In this document: piece by piece, positions 10,741-21,740 of the stretch
How the letters are laid out: the number at the start of each line of letters is the position of its first letter
How positions within the stretch are numbered: position 1 is the first letter of the stretch
NCBI GenBank assembly: GCA_030220185.1
Contig: JASPKZ010005707.1
Location: forward strand, 434,001 to 498,000
Length of the DNA: 64,000 nucleotides
From: Diploptera punctata
Lineage: Eukaryota; Arthropoda; Insecta; Blattodea; Blaberidae
Direction of reading: 5' to 3'
Position numbers and translations under genes: made by a program
The notes under the pieces: generated by a model
What the model was told of the DNA's origin: nothing
Database searches by the model: none
What the model saw: the letters and a program-made list of their open reading frames with translations, nothing else

Positions 10741-11190
10741 ATAAATTCTATCTTCAAGCCACAGTTAGTCCAAAAGCATTCAAGACTGAAAGTGTATAAA
10801 ACACTGGCTCTTCCAACTCTTTTGTATGGTAGCGAAATATGGACGTTGAAACAGAAGGATATACAGAGACTTAGATCTGCTGAAATGAGATATCTTCGGA
10901 GGACTGCAGGATACACACTACTAGATCACAAAAAAATGAAGACATCTTAGAAGAATTACACATGGAATCTTTAGAAAACAAAATTTCTGATTATAAGTCA
11001 AGATGGATGCAACATGTTCATCGAATGGAAGATCACAGAATACCCAAACAAATGTTAAGATATCAACCTGCAGGAAGAAGAAGACCAGGACGTCCACTCA
11101 AAAGACTTCTGGGTGGTGTTTCTCTTGAGGCCGAAACAGATCAAGAAATGGCCTAAATTCGTGAATGTACTATGATGATGATGATGAAAT
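10741..11190 (+). mobile_element. LINE family A, 5'-truncated 3' end
   Basis: Very close to 2064-2508 of the large copy, including the ATG-repeat tail. One A is missing in the A-run near 10930-10936, shifting the frame, so only the last 64 codons (to 11156) are intact. 5' truncation is typical of LINE insertions. Confidence 0.92.
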
Positions 11191-11454
11191 TGGAATGGTT
11201 GGGAAAAAAGAATTTTAAAATCTCTATCTTGTACAATACAAAGATCGTTCATTTTTTTAAACTAGTAATTTAAGCGTTTTGTTTGTTTTTAAGGGGTTGA
11301 TGGGCGAAATTTCTATTTTCTACGTTTCTTGAGCTAGAGACTTGATTGTTTGTACAAATATCCAATGTATGATACATAATTATGTGTTAAAGTTTCATTC
11401 TGCTGAGAGATTTATTTTATGAATTATAAAAATTTGTTAAAAATAATAATTTGT

Positions 11455-11580
11455 TAATATGTCTGAAGAAGGTACAGTGTACCGAAACAGCTGCCACTGA
11501 ATTCTATAATAAATATGAAAATCAAATAAAACTACGTTTTATTTTTATTTAATTAATAAATATGGATTTTCATCAAGTAA
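11455..11580 (+). mobile_element. PLE-like terminal fragment with hammerhead-like core
   Basis: CTGAAGA (11463-11469), one A, hairpin GGTAC-AGT-GTACC (11471-11483), GAA, then A-CAGCTG. Next comes an AATAAAACTACGTTTTATT block also present at 36985-37015 beside a PLE coding remnant. No coding sequence. Confidence 0.55.
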
Positions 11581-11589
11581 ACACCAATT

Positions 11590-12280
11590 CAATTGATTAT
11601 AAAAATTATTTTTTTAAAATTGCATAGGCCTACATAAATGGGTTCCACAATGTTTCGTAAAATGTCTGTTTTTTTTACAAGACCCCGAAATAGTTAGAAA
11701 AACATCATGCATTAGAATTCTTATAATGTAAATAAAAAGGGAGAAAAATACTTACCTCATGCGTGGAATTACAAAAAAAAAAAAATAATAATTGCATACT
11801 TTTAATTTTTATTTCTTAAAATACTATTTCAATCATGAAACCCATGCAATACTTTGTTACCCATTGTTTTTAGGACATGCAGTACAAATTTGAACCTTCT
11901 GGGACACAACTTTTTAATTCCATTAAATTTTGAATGTATAAAAATGCAGTGAAAATAAAAGTCTGGAAAAACAAGTTTAAAGATTTGCATGCAGGTAGTA
12001 TTTAACTGGCGCAGCCTTTTAACTCTGACGTAATTTAGGGCACTTAGAAGCGCCATAGGTCTCTGAAATTTTGCCAACATATACATTAGAATACACGCTA
12101 TTTGTTAGTACAAAAAACAAAAAATGCTAATTTTGATCTCAAATGGTCAATTTTTCACCCATCACCCCCCTTAAATCAGATAAATTTGCTCTGTTGGATG
12201 TACATGTGCCAAATAAATATTTACTACATTTTGAATTTTTCACAATTTAATTTTTCTTGCCTGAATTTTATATTCATGTT
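11590..12280. other. Unassigned, possibly a decayed inverted-repeat element
   Basis: No gene seen. Imperfect inverted blocks near 11287-11310 (AAGGGGTTGATGGGCGAAA) and 12155-12175 (its approximate complement) hint at an old element about 0.9 kb long. Confidence 0.3.
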
Positions 12281-12284
12281 TTAT

Positions 12285-12636
12285 TAATTATTTTCCGATT
12301 GAGGGTCTTTCCACTTTTCAGCGGTTGCCCTTTTACCAGCCGGCTGCTGGCCCTTCACATCCACATGTGTCAATCACAGAGGTAGATGATCAACAGCCAG
12401 TGTAGGGGTGACATGTGGTTAGCATGTCGAGTCCCCCAGCCGTTATAGCTGGTTCCTCAACCTGGAGCCGCTACTTATTGTAGCTACCCAATTGCCTCAC
12501 GATGCTGGGTGGGCACCGGTCCCATACTGGCCGAAATACCATGAGAAAATTTCTTCCCCCATGGAGACTCGAACCAGCGCAAGTCCCGTAGCTCTGCGCC
12601 AAGGCTTCCTACCTTAACCGCTCGACTAATTATTTT
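12285..12636 (-). mobile_element. tRNA-derived SINE family 4 with 10-bp TSD
   Basis: The minus-strand head carries GAGCGGTTAAGG and GGTTCGAGTCT boxes. The other end is CCGATTGAGGGTC on the plus strand. Direct repeats TAATTATTTT flank it (12285-12294, 12627-12636). It lacks the first dozen bases of the head present in the copy at 19818-20162. Confidence 0.88.
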
Positions 12637-12646
12637 AGATTCATTA

Positions 12647-12904
12647 TAATTGAAGGGTCCAGGGGAAAAACGCTGAATGTCACATTAAACTCAAACTGAG
12701 ATAAATGAATTTTAAGTTTTGAAACGCTATATCATTTCCCTGTACACATTATTTTCAAAGCCTTATAAAACGTAACCCATAGCTTCTTTAAACAGTTTTC
12801 ACCTTTTAAATGTTACTAGGGAACAGTACAAACACTAAGAATATGAAACCTCAGTTTTTGTGATTTTGTGACATTCATCGTTTTTCCCCTGGACCCTTCA
12901 ATAA
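12647..12904. mobile_element. MITE with about 32-bp terminal inverted repeats and TAA duplications
   Basis: The element 12650-12901 begins TTGAAGGGTCCAGGGGAAAA and ends in its complement. TAA is present on both sides. Three-base TWA duplications are typical of PIF/Harbinger-derived MITEs; that superfamily call is inferred. Non-coding. Confidence 0.75.
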
Positions 12905-13081
12905 ACATTAAAATTTCGTATCACTTTTTTATATATCAGTGTGCAACTATTTCTTTGGTCAAAACATGTAAAAGATTAAACCTTAGGGAGAAGTTATAAC
13001 AACAATAGATATTAGTGATATGAAAGAGACCGTGTTACAATGTTAAAAAATCGCCAATATGGCCACTAAAATTATATATAC

Positions 13082-13082
13082 C

Positions 13083-13122
<40 letters not shown>
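13082..13122. repeat. (TA)n microsatellite
   Basis: About 20 TA units. Confidence 0.95.
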
Positions 13123-13124
<2 letters not shown>

Positions 13125-13174
13125 CCATTTTCTAAATAATATTTATAAATCAATAGCATTTAAATAAATGGATG

Positions 13175-13445
13175 CTGTATATATAACTCATTGGCGCTAT
13201 CGAATCCTTAGGTTCATAGCCGCGCGGATATTAGATTTCCATATATCCCTATCCTAAGCCAATATTTTCCAGTCATCCTCTGTATAATTTATCTCTCTCA
13301 AATTATGTTTAATGGTACACCCCTGAATCTTAGTCTCCCTACGAGGCGGTTTCATCTGCTTTTCCTACATTGAGCTTCCATACTCCTTTTTTCATTCACC
13401 ATTTGTGCCACATGTCCTGCCCATCGCAGTCTACGTGACTTAACT
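13175..13445 (-). mobile_element. LINE family C, degraded 3' end
   Basis: The complement of the family C terminus is recognisable (GAATCCTTAGGTTC, CCGCGCGGA, CATGTCCTGCCCATCGCAG), but indels break the frame. Confidence 0.75.
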
Positions 13446-13469
13446 CTTCATATATATATATATATATAT

Positions 13470-13764
13470 AGCGTCACTGCTATAAAGTAAAAATGTTCTC
13501 TTTAATTTGCTTACTTGTTATAGTCAGCTACTAGATGGCAGTGAAGACCGAGTTCTCGCGACATCTAGTAATAATGGAGAATATAATACATATATAAGAA
13601 AAATAAATGTGTGAATTGGATTCGCCTGGTGGTGTAATGGATATCACACTGAGGTACAGACTCAGAGATCCGGGTTCGAATCCCGTCCAGGCATTTATTT
13701 TTCTTATCATACCATATTAAGCTTGCATTGCTCAATGTTAAACATTTAATTATAACTTCGATAA
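13470..13764 (+). repeat. tRNA-containing composite repeat, unit 1
   Basis: A unit of about 293 bp: GCGTCACTGCT start, ACTAGATGGCAG region, AAGAAAAATAAATG, a tRNA-like sequence at about 13628-13695, CATTTATTTTTCTT (inverted copy of the left flank), then a 65-bp tail. The next unit follows directly at 13765. Confidence 0.8.
13628..13695 (+). tRNA. tRNA-like (Arg-like body), probably not functional
   Basis: Folds as a cloverleaf from CGCCTGG: D arm with AATGGATA, anticodon stem CTGAG/CTCAG with loop GTACAGA, and T arm GGGTTCGAATCCC. The acceptor has six pairs plus a first-pair mismatch. The D arm resembles tRNA-Arg, but the anticodon position reads ACA, which is not a normal animal tRNA. Four copies in the window all sit inside the same repeat, so I take it as part of a mobile unit. 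Could be polymerase III-transcribed. Confidence 0.45.
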
Positions 13765-14006
13765 TGCGTCACTGCTGTAGAGTACAAATGTTCTCTTTAA
13801 TTTGCTTACTTGTTATAGTCAACTACTAGATGGCAGTGAATACCGAGTTCTCGCGACATCTAGTAATAATGGAGAATATAATACATATATAAGAAAAATA
13901 AATGTTTGAATTGGATTCGCCTGGTGGTGTAATGGATATCACACTGAGGTACAGACTCAGAGATCCGGGTTCGAATCCCGTCCAGGCATTTATTTTTCTT
14001 ATCATA

Positions 14007-14010
<4 letters not shown>
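13765..14010 (+). repeat. tRNA-containing composite repeat, unit 2
   Basis: A direct tandem copy of unit 1 with few differences; the tRNA-like part is at about 13919-13987. The tail is replaced by a (TA)n tract at 14009-14057. Confidence 0.8.

Positions 14011-14057
<47 letters not shown>
14009..14057. repeat. (TA)n microsatellite
   Basis: About 24 TA units ending unit 2 of the tRNA-containing repeat. Confidence 0.95.
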
Positions 14058-14059
<2 letters not shown>

Positions 14060-14658
14060 ACAAGAAAATAAAGAAATTATATAAAATCAAAATATGTGGA
14101 AATCTATTAGTTTAGGAAATTGTATTTATTTTAATATTTACATAGAGGTGAAAATATATTTTAATTTGAAATATCTGCTTTCAGCTCGTGGTCTTGTTCT
14201 GATCCATGTTACTAGATTTTCCATACCTGTATTTGAAAGCACATAGTGTCATACTGTTCAAACAATGATGCAAATATGAGCATTTATTGTTTTCATAAAA
14301 CATTTATTTAACTACATTATAAAAAATGTTATCACATATTATGCATCATTGTGAAATAACACAATTCTTCCAATTAAGATTTTTATCAAACGGGATGATC
14401 GTGCTCTCTAAGTTTTAAGAGTTTCGACGTTACGTCCACTAGTACGGCAGACACCTTAAGAGGACTTTAGGAAGCTATTATTAGATTTTCATCTGTGGCG
14501 GTAGACTAGTGGCATAAAATTGAAAAGGAAACATAAAGTCTTACAAATAAGTCGAATGTGGGAGTTATGGCTGGGAAAGATTTGGATATGTTGATAGCGT
14601 ATAATAACAATGGATTAGAGATGGTATTGACACAAAACAGATGTAAATATTATTCGTA

Positions 14659-14664
14659 TTTATT
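14659..14664 (-). terminator. Candidate polyadenylation signal of CPR-1
   Basis: AATAAA on the minus strand, about 170 nt after the CPR-1 stop. The other CPR genes have one at a similar distance. Confidence 0.4.
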
Positions 14665-14831
14665 TGTATTTGATATAAAAATCTATTCGAACGATAATAC
14701 AAATATATTTGAATAAATGCATTTGAATGCAGGAATAATTTGTACAATGTTAAGTTAAAAATGCGGTTATGACGCTACACAATTACTAATTAATGATTAT
14801 AAATTAAAAATGATTTCGATGATACTCAGTC

Positions 14832-16271
14832 TTAACCATGGTATCCATAACCACCATAGTAACTTCCATAACCACCACTTCCATAACCTCCGTAGTAACG
14901 ACCATAACCACCACTTCCATAGCCTCCATAGTAACTTCCATAACCACCATAGCTCAGTGAAGGAGCATATGACAATGCAGGAGCAGCATGTGCTATAGCT
15001 ACAGGAGCTGCGTGGGCTACAGCAACAGGAGCGTGAGCTACAGCAACAGGAGCGTGAGCTACTACAGGAGTAGCGGGATGCACGGCGTGGCCAGACTTCT
15101 GGACAACAGCATTGAATCCGTTGTGAGGATCAGCAGTGTAGTGAACAGTCCTGGTGGTGCCGTCAGGTTCAACAAGACTGTAGTGACCTTGAACTGTGTC
15201 GCCTTGACGCTCTTCAGACTGTTCCTTCACGTCACCGGTGTGAGCATCGTGAACTCCATAACTGAACTGGTAGTGGGCAGGAGCCTGGAATTGTTTATTA
15301 TTGTACATTATATTATCCTTATAAATACATGAGTTGGAAAAAAATATACCAAAAAATTCAAAGTAGCTTACTGAACTTCTAGGAAACAAATATTAATTTA
15401 TGTAATCCATCCATAGTAATTCTGTCCGAGGGCAGGTCTTTCACTGCAATCATGCTATGATTTGCAGCTTTTCTAGGAAATTATGTAATATTATACAATA
15501 ATTCAAACAAACCCTAAATTCTCGTTTGCTTTCCCTCAAGAATAAGATAATTTAATTTCTTTGAAACTATTGTTTTGTCTCATTCATATTTCTGACAACG
15601 ACGTTATTTGAATTTAAATTGATGTGTTTTACGTATTAAATTGAAGAGCAAAATCAACGAATATTTTAATATCTAATATTTCTATATATTTACTTATATA
15701 TAATTGTAAATATCTGGGTTTATTTGATTATACAGACAATATTTTTTGACACTTATATGAATTTCTTACGTGTTTATATTTTACATTCTAGAATTTTACC
15801 TGATTTGTAATCATAAAATAAAGTATTATATCGTTACTTTTGAAATACAAATTAAGAGTAAAATAATTCTCGGAACATTTGGTTTAAGCGGAAAAAAATA
15901 ATATTCTTAATGACTTAAACACACATGTTTTGCGTTTGATTTCATTGGCAACTCACAATATTTAAATATGATTCAATATTTAAATACTTACGAAGTAATC
16001 CACAGCCACAGGAGCTGCATGTGCAACAGCTAGAGGTGCATAGCCTGGTGCAGCAGATGCCACAGTCACGAAACACGCGATAATTGCTACCTGCAGAATC
16101 AAATTCAGCCGCGTCAAGACACAGTATAACAGTCTATCAGTTTCGTATGTGCAGTTATCCTAGGATCTTTACATATTATAATAAATTTAGTATTTTCAAA
16201 AGCTTTTTTTATATTATATTGGAAACATGATATTTATAGATTTTTCATTATTATATTCAAGTGGTCAAATA

Positions 16272-16329
<58 letters not shown>

Positions 16330-16957
16330 CTTTATTTTAGCTGGCAGAGTTAAGGCCATAAGACCTTCTCTTCCACTCAACCAGCGAATAGTAAAATTTT
16401 ACAAAAATTACGTACATATTACAATTTTAAGATATTATTAAAATACAGACTAAACAAAACACAATGATGATGTGATCTAATACTAACAAAAACATAGAAT
16501 ATAATAAAATTAAAATGATATAAAATAAAGTAAGTAGCTTCCTAGATGATTATTAATGGAATGCTCTATATAGTTGTTATGCAGTTAATGTTTTCATTGT
16601 GTCGAACTTAAGATAACAGTTAATAAATCGCAGGAATGTAGGAAACCAACGTATTAAAACAAACTAAAATTAAATAGAAACAATTCAAAGCATGATTTAT
16701 AAATTTGATCTGTGTGATAATATATAGACAACTGTTTATTTACTTACTTATATTAGCTATAGATATTAATAATATATATTCCTTTAGATTAACTTAATTT
16801 CAGATTAAAATATTTTTTTTCTTGATATTATTAACTAACTCTATTTAATAAGTTGTTACTCTTGGCCAATAAATCTTGTTAAATTATTAATATACCGGTA
16901 ATTTATTTTTAATTCCTCGCAAAAATAATGTAATTGGCTTACCTTAATGAAAGCCAT
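14832..16957 (-). CDS. RR-2 cuticular protein CPR-1 (three exons)
   Basis: A structural protein of the exoskeleton, predicted to be secreted by epidermis and to bind chitin. Exons: 16957-16943 (MAFIK), 16090-15992, 15284-14832; both introns are GT-AG in phase 0, giving 188 residues. Residues 1-18 form a signal peptide (hydrophobic AIIACFVTV, then SA/APG). Residues 43-98 are the extended Rebers-Riddiford domain, RR-2 type ([33 protein letters not shown]; chitin_bind_4 family). Then AVAHAP repeats and a [13 protein letters not shown] tail. The aromatic residues of the domain are thought to stack on chitin. The start is fixed by the short exon joining in frame to the signal peptide and by the TATA box at 17012-17019. 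CPR-2 is the closest relative here. Confidence 0.93.
15402..15480 (-). mobile_element. SINE family 2, 3' fragment in CPR-1 intron 2
   Basis: CCATCCATAGTAATTCTG through GCAGCTTTTCTAGG matches the terminal 75 bases of the family. Confidence 0.8.
16270..16440 (-). mobile_element. LINE/SINE 3' end with (TAA)n in CPR-1 intron 1
   Basis: On the minus strand GGTCTTATGGCCTTAACTCT runs into a pure (TTA)n tail (16274-16328 on the plus strand). The same 3' end occurs at 17380-17520, 43360-43436 and 62640-62860. Confidence 0.75.
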
Positions 16958-17011
16958 ATCTCCTGTTGCTGAGTTCTCTGATTACTATGCAGTGTGATAT
17001 ACCATTAGCAG

Positions 17012-17019
17012 TTTATATA
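17012..17019 (-). promoter_or_regulatory. TATA box of CPR-1
   Basis: TATATAAA, 55 nt upstream of the ATG on the minus strand; transcription would start near 16985. Confidence 0.7.
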
Positions 17020-17379
17020 CTCATACATGTTGGCTCAACGCCTACTCTGGTGTGCACCCTACCACACCCTCGTGATGATGACCAGGGAGTCAAATTGGTG
17101 TCGACACCAAGTTCAACAGTTGTCACACTGGTTGCGATATGGAACAAGTGGAATGTGAACGTAGTTCACAATCTCCTACATTCCTCAGGAGTCATTTCTG
17201 CAAGCTCCTTCTGCTTCACTTCACTTCACTCTCTGGTATGACTATTACCATGGATATTACTGTTTTTGTGTTCCTTGTTTATATATAATTTATTTCACTC
17301 AACTTTTGAATAACATTATTGCATTGTATTTGTCTACTGTTATAACAATCAGTGACGTAGTTACTAGGAAACAAAACAT

Positions 17380-17381
17380 TT

Positions 17382-17457
<76 letters not shown>

Positions 17458-17652
17458 TATTTATTCCGGCAGAGTTAAGGCCATAAGGCCCTCTCTTCCA
17501 CTCAACCAGCACAAATACAAATAAATATTTGACAAATATAGATATACACTATACTACTTATAAACAGTTAAAGATACAATAAATGTAGCAATGTAAATGT
17601 CATGTACAAACAACATTTTATAGGATAATAACAATAATGATACGATAATAAA

Positions 17653-17691
<39 letters not shown>

Positions 17692-17738
17692 TAATAATAA
17701 TAATAATATAAATATGATACATTATACGAGAAACACCA

Positions 17739-17789
<51 letters not shown>

Positions 17790-18025
17790 ACTGGATATTA
17801 ATGAAGTCGAGTTTAGAGCAAATATAAATTTAGATTTCTTTTAAAAGATGCCAATGTCCGGCAGCCCCTTATTTCATGTGGTAGGGAATTCCAGTTGCGA
17901 GAAGTGAAGATGGTATATGACATGGAGTGATGTGATGTCCTATGTTGCGGTATATTAAGCAAGAGACTATGTTGTGATCTTGTGTTTAAGTTGTGGTTTG
18001 AGGATAGATACTGGAAACGGGATAT
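17380..18025 (-). mobile_element. LINE of Jockey/CR1-like type, 3' part with (TTA)n tails
   Basis: From right to left: coding end (17813-18020), 3' region interrupted by (TA)n at about 17743-17782 and (TAA)n at 17650-17708, then the GGCCTTATGGCCTTAACTCT signature and (TAA)n at 17385-17452. The internal simple repeats suggest one insertion tail beside another. Confidence 0.7.
17813..18020 (-). pseudogene. LINE reverse transcriptase C-terminus
   Basis: An open frame of about 69 codons without stops, ending TAA at 17813-17815. It encodes ISRFQYLSSN, then NTRSQHSLLLNIPQHRTSHH, SRNWNSLPHEIR and LASFKRNLNLYLL. The RNWNSLP...SFKRNL pattern is the usual C-terminal end of Jockey/CR1-group LINE proteins. 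5' truncated. Confidence 0.72.
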
Positions 18026-18027
18026 TA

Positions 18028-18230
18028 TATTCTAACAAAACACGCTAACAAAACATAAAATACAGGTTCAGCAAAACGTAAAACACACTTTAATGATGAT
18101 TAATAGTTATATTGCAGAATATAAAAACAATGTTTGTTGATTTATCGTCTTTTTTTCTCCAAAGCCCACATTACTCTTTCTTTAAACATATATTTTCCGC
18201 AATAAATGAATTTAATTGTATATACTAAAT
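18028..18230 (+). repeat. Interspersed repeat shared with 39453-39650
   Basis: Begins TTCTAACAAAACAC and shares ACATAAAATACAGGTTCA, CAATGTTTGTTGAT and CATTACTCTTTCT blocks in the same order with the 39.5-kb copy; a part also occurs at 38080-38135. Confidence 0.65.
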
Positions 18231-18231
18231 A

Positions 18232-18965
18232 TAGGCCTGGAAGATAATATATCAATAAAACTAAATATATGGTCACACGTAGAAATACATTATATAATGG
18301 AAAATGGACAGCTAATGACAAATGAGGGAAATTTTGAGGAAGTGGCTGAATTCAAATACCTAGGAACAATAATCACAAATATGAATGAGATGCACAAAGA
18401 AATTAAACATAGGCTCAATTCTGGAAATGCGTGCTATTATGCATTACAGAGACTCTTAACTTCCCAACTCCTTTCAAAAAACGTTAAACTGAAAATATGT
18501 AAAACTATTATTCTACCTGTTACATTATATGGATGCGAAACATGGACTCTTACTTTAAGGGAGGAAAGGAGATTACAAGTATTTGAGAATAAAGTTATTA
18601 TAAAAGAGAGACGAACAGACAGGTGAATGTAGAAGACTGAATAACAGCGAATTACATGGTCTTTATAGGAAGCCAGATATAATGAGAACAGTTAAGTCTC
18701 GTAGACTGCGATGGGCAGGACATTTTGCACGTATGGGGAATGAAAGACGTGCGTGAAAGTGTCTTGTAAGAAGACCAGAGTGAAAACGCCCAGTTGGTAG
18801 ACCAAGAATGAGGTGGGAGAATAACATTAACTATGATTTTGAGGGAAGTAGAATATACAGGGGATGATTGGAAAACATTAGCTCAGGATAGGGATAAATG
18901 GAAAGCTTATGTCCGCGCGGCCATGAACCTATGGGCTCGATAGTGTCAGTGAGTTAGTTAGTTAT
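18232..18965 (+). mobile_element. LINE family C, 3' part
   Basis: Encodes FKYLGTIITN, HRLNSGNACYYALQRLL, LYGCETWTL and then, after frameshifts, the NERRA...GKRPVGRPRMRWENN tail. Ends CTATGGGCTCGATAGTGTCAG followed by (AGTT)n. Several stops make it inactive. Confidence 0.88.
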
Positions 18966-19244
18966 TACTAGCTTGTTAGCCTTTCTTCACTAATTTATTC
19001 TAAGCGACTCATATTGCTATTTGCATTAAGTGGACTTTAAAGGAACAATTAAACTTATTATTACTTATATATAGCCTACTGTATACATAGATCAACATTT
19101 TATAGTCGGGTCAAAAATATTAAATCTTCATTAGTTACGTATTGGATTTGTTCTAGAAATAAATGTAGTCTATTCAAATTACAGCAATGGTAGGCCCTAA
19201 TATTGAAACGTATTCTATTATTAAATATATGTACTTACTTACTC

Positions 19245-19700
19245 ACTTACTCACTGGTACTATCGAACCCGTAGGTTCATGGCCGCGCGGACATAAGTTC
19301 TCCATATGTCCATATCCTGAGCTAACGTTTTCCAATCATTCCCTGTATAATCTACTTCCCTCAAATCATGGCTAATGTTATTCTCCCACGTCATTCTTGG
19401 TCTACCAACTGGGCGTTTTCCCTCTGGCTTTCCTACAAGAAGCTTCCATGCAAGTCTTTTATTCCCCATATGCGCAACATGTCCTGCTCATTACAAGACT
19501 TAACTGTTCTTATTATATCTGGATTCCTATAAAGAGCATGTAGTTCATTGTTATGTCGTCTTCTCCATTCATCTGTGTGTTCATCTCTCTTTGGTCCAAA
19601 AATTGTCCTAAGAACTTTATTCTCAAATAGTCGTAATCTCCATTCGTCCCTTATAGTAAGAGTCCATGTTCCGCAACCATATAATATAACTGGTAGGAGG
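19245..19700 (-). mobile_element. LINE family C, 3' end
   Basis: The minus-strand tail GNKRLAWKLLVGKPEGKRPV then GRPRMTWENN, ending NLRVR at 19262, in two frames. The 5' junction is at about 19700, against a different repeat. Confidence 0.88.
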
Positions 19701-20355
19701 ATTTGGCATGAGTTCCTGAAGTAGTCCCCGCACGGAGAACCTAATGGGGGACTGTTTGACCTCCGGAAAATTTTACCCCAGTGGAATCCATGTCCGCATT
19801 TCTTGACGGTTGTATTTCCGATTGAGGGTCTTTCCACTTTTCAGCGGTTGACCTTTCACCAGCCGGTTGCTGGCCCTTCACATCCACATGTGTCAATCAC
19901 AGAGGTAGATGATCAGCAGTCAGTGTAGGGGTGACATATGGTTAGCATGTCGAGTCCCCCAGCCGTTATATCTGGTTCCTCAACCTGGAGCCGCTACTTA
20001 TTGTAGCTACCCAATTGCATCACGATGCTGGGTGGGCACCGGTCCCATACTGGCCGAAATACCATGAGAAAATTTCTTCCCCCATGGAGACCCGAACCAG
20101 CGCAAGTCCCATGGCTCTGCACCAAGGCTTCCTACCTTAACCGCTCGGCTACGGCGCGGGACCGGTTGTATTTTTACGGTGAAAGATCGTCACTCTTTCG
20201 ACCAATGTACTTTTTTCGTCTGGCTTATTACCTTCGACCAGTCCGGCATGGGTAACCCTATCGTGAGCAATGTCTACCGCGAGTCATAACTCTAAGGGAG
20301 TCAGTTTATAAGAAAGCAAGCCACTCCACCACGACAAGGTGAAGATTGCCATGGA
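19700..20355 (-). repeat. Unclassified repeat (CCTTGTCGTGGTGGAG family) split by a SINE
   Basis: On the minus strand it begins near 20355 with CACCTTGTCGTGGTGGAGTG, runs to 20163, is interrupted by SINE family 4, and resumes 19817-19700. The undisrupted relative is 41322-41545. Confidence 0.75.
19807..20173 (-). mobile_element. SINE family 4, full length, with 11-bp TSD
   Basis: Flanked by CGGTTGTATTT at 19807-19817 and 20163-20173. The head at the right includes GTAGCCGAGCGGTTAAGG and GGTTCGGGTCT boxes. Comparison with 41322-41545 shows the empty site, so insertion is certain. Confidence 0.93.
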
Positions 20356-20475
20356 GAGTTTTAAAAATATAATAAAAATAGGAATAAGAGAGGTTTTTAA
20401 AAATCCATCTATTTTTTATATTTTATATTATTACAGTTATTAACTAATAGTGATTATTATTAATACGTTATTTAA

Positions 20476-20845
20476 GGCGGCTCCGTGGCGCAAAGAGGTT
20501 AGACGCTCGCCTCTCAACGCTGCGGGAGGTCCACAGGATCGAGTCTCAGTCACTCCATGTGGGTGTTCGTGGTGGACCGAAACGGAGCATGGGCAGGGTT
20601 TTTTCTCGGAACGTCTCCCGTTTTCCCTGCCACAAATTTCATTCCACCATTTCTCCATAATCATCTCATCCATTTCGGTTCATTTTATTCATCCGCCTCT
20701 GTGACGGCGCGTCAGGATTGGTCGGCCGGTACCCTTGTAGGTCACAGACCTCTATATAATAGAAGGGCTTAATCTCATATCTTCCCTCGAGTCCCCACCC
20801 TGAATGTGGACATGGGTTGTGGATATTTTTACTTTTTTATTTTAT
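20476..20845 (+). mobile_element. tRNA-derived SINE family 1, full length
   Basis: The head GGCTCCGTGGCGCAAAGAGG (A box) and GGATCGAGTCTC (B box) is followed by a 290-bp body ending in a T-rich tail. The 2.5-kb copy lacks the head. Confidence 0.85.
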
Positions 20846-20852
20846 ATAACAT

Positions 20853-21740
20853 TCTATGGACTATGATGATCTTGAAGAAGATTTCCGGGCTGTAGGCCGT
20901 GGACTCGAGGCTTGAAGTTCCCCGACATTTCGCCAGAGTCTGCGACAACTCTTGGGGATATCAGACGCAGTCACCTGATTGGCTTAGAGACACAACTGCT
21001 TTTTAGGCATTCTAAATCATCGAATTCAATCGAAAACACATTTAATGCATTCCAAGTAACATACAATACACTTTAAAACCAAAATAATATAATTAAATAT
21101 CATTAATCTAACAAAATAATACAACTTAAAAAAAGGGGCGTGGCATCCTCGGACAGCCCCGCGAATGGCTAACTCATTATTCGCGACATCAATATACTTA
21201 AATTAAACTAAATTAATAAATACTCAACGATTAGCTTAAAACAAGCCTTAAGAACATCATGGGCATCAATTAATTGCGATATCCTAATGAAATAACACGA
21301 AAATTTACACTTTAAAAAATCACTAGCCTCTGATTGGCTGACGGCCACAAGCACCATTTTCTAACAATCACGAACTTAAACATTAGTCGGACTGCACTGC
21401 CGCTACCATGCAGGTTAGAAAGTTGGTAATTCGTTTGTTCTTTATTATATCGGTATCTAAACATCTTCTAAATCACACCGGGGCAAATGCTTAAGCAGTA
21501 ACCCGGGGTTCTCCTTTCCTGGACATCCAGGAGAACCAAAAGGAATTGCTCATCGCTTATCATTAATTTGGCTAGCCTCAAGGCCTTTCCAACAAGACTA
21601 CTTTAAACAGACGCAGTCTCTGGCGAAGCGTCAGGGAATTTCAAGCCTCAAGACCACGGCCTATAGCCCAGAAATCTTCTTCAAGATCATCATAGCAACT
21701 CCGGCCGTGAAAGCCTAAGTTAATACACTCTATGGACTAT
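20853..21740. mobile_element. Foldback element with hammerhead-like arms and 12-bp TSD
   Basis: Direct repeats TCTATGGACTAT at 20853-20864 and 21729-21740 flank an 864-bp element. Its left start (GATGATCTTGAAGAAGATTT) is the inverted copy of about 21620-21697, with arms near 75 bp. A tail with CCGGCCGTGAAAGCCT follows the right arm, as in 2818-3029. Each arm holds a decayed hammerhead-like block: GAA-GCGTC at 21625-21632, and on the minus strand GAA-ATGTC near 20925-20932. The 600-bp interior has no recognisable protein. Confidence 0.78.

Noticed and set aside
14988..15332. Plus-strand open frame across the CPR-1 last exon (also 32392-32781, 51004-51375, 61362-61700)
   Set aside because: Antisense of the conserved RR-2 exon; it exists only because the coding strand is constrained, and its length varies with flanks.
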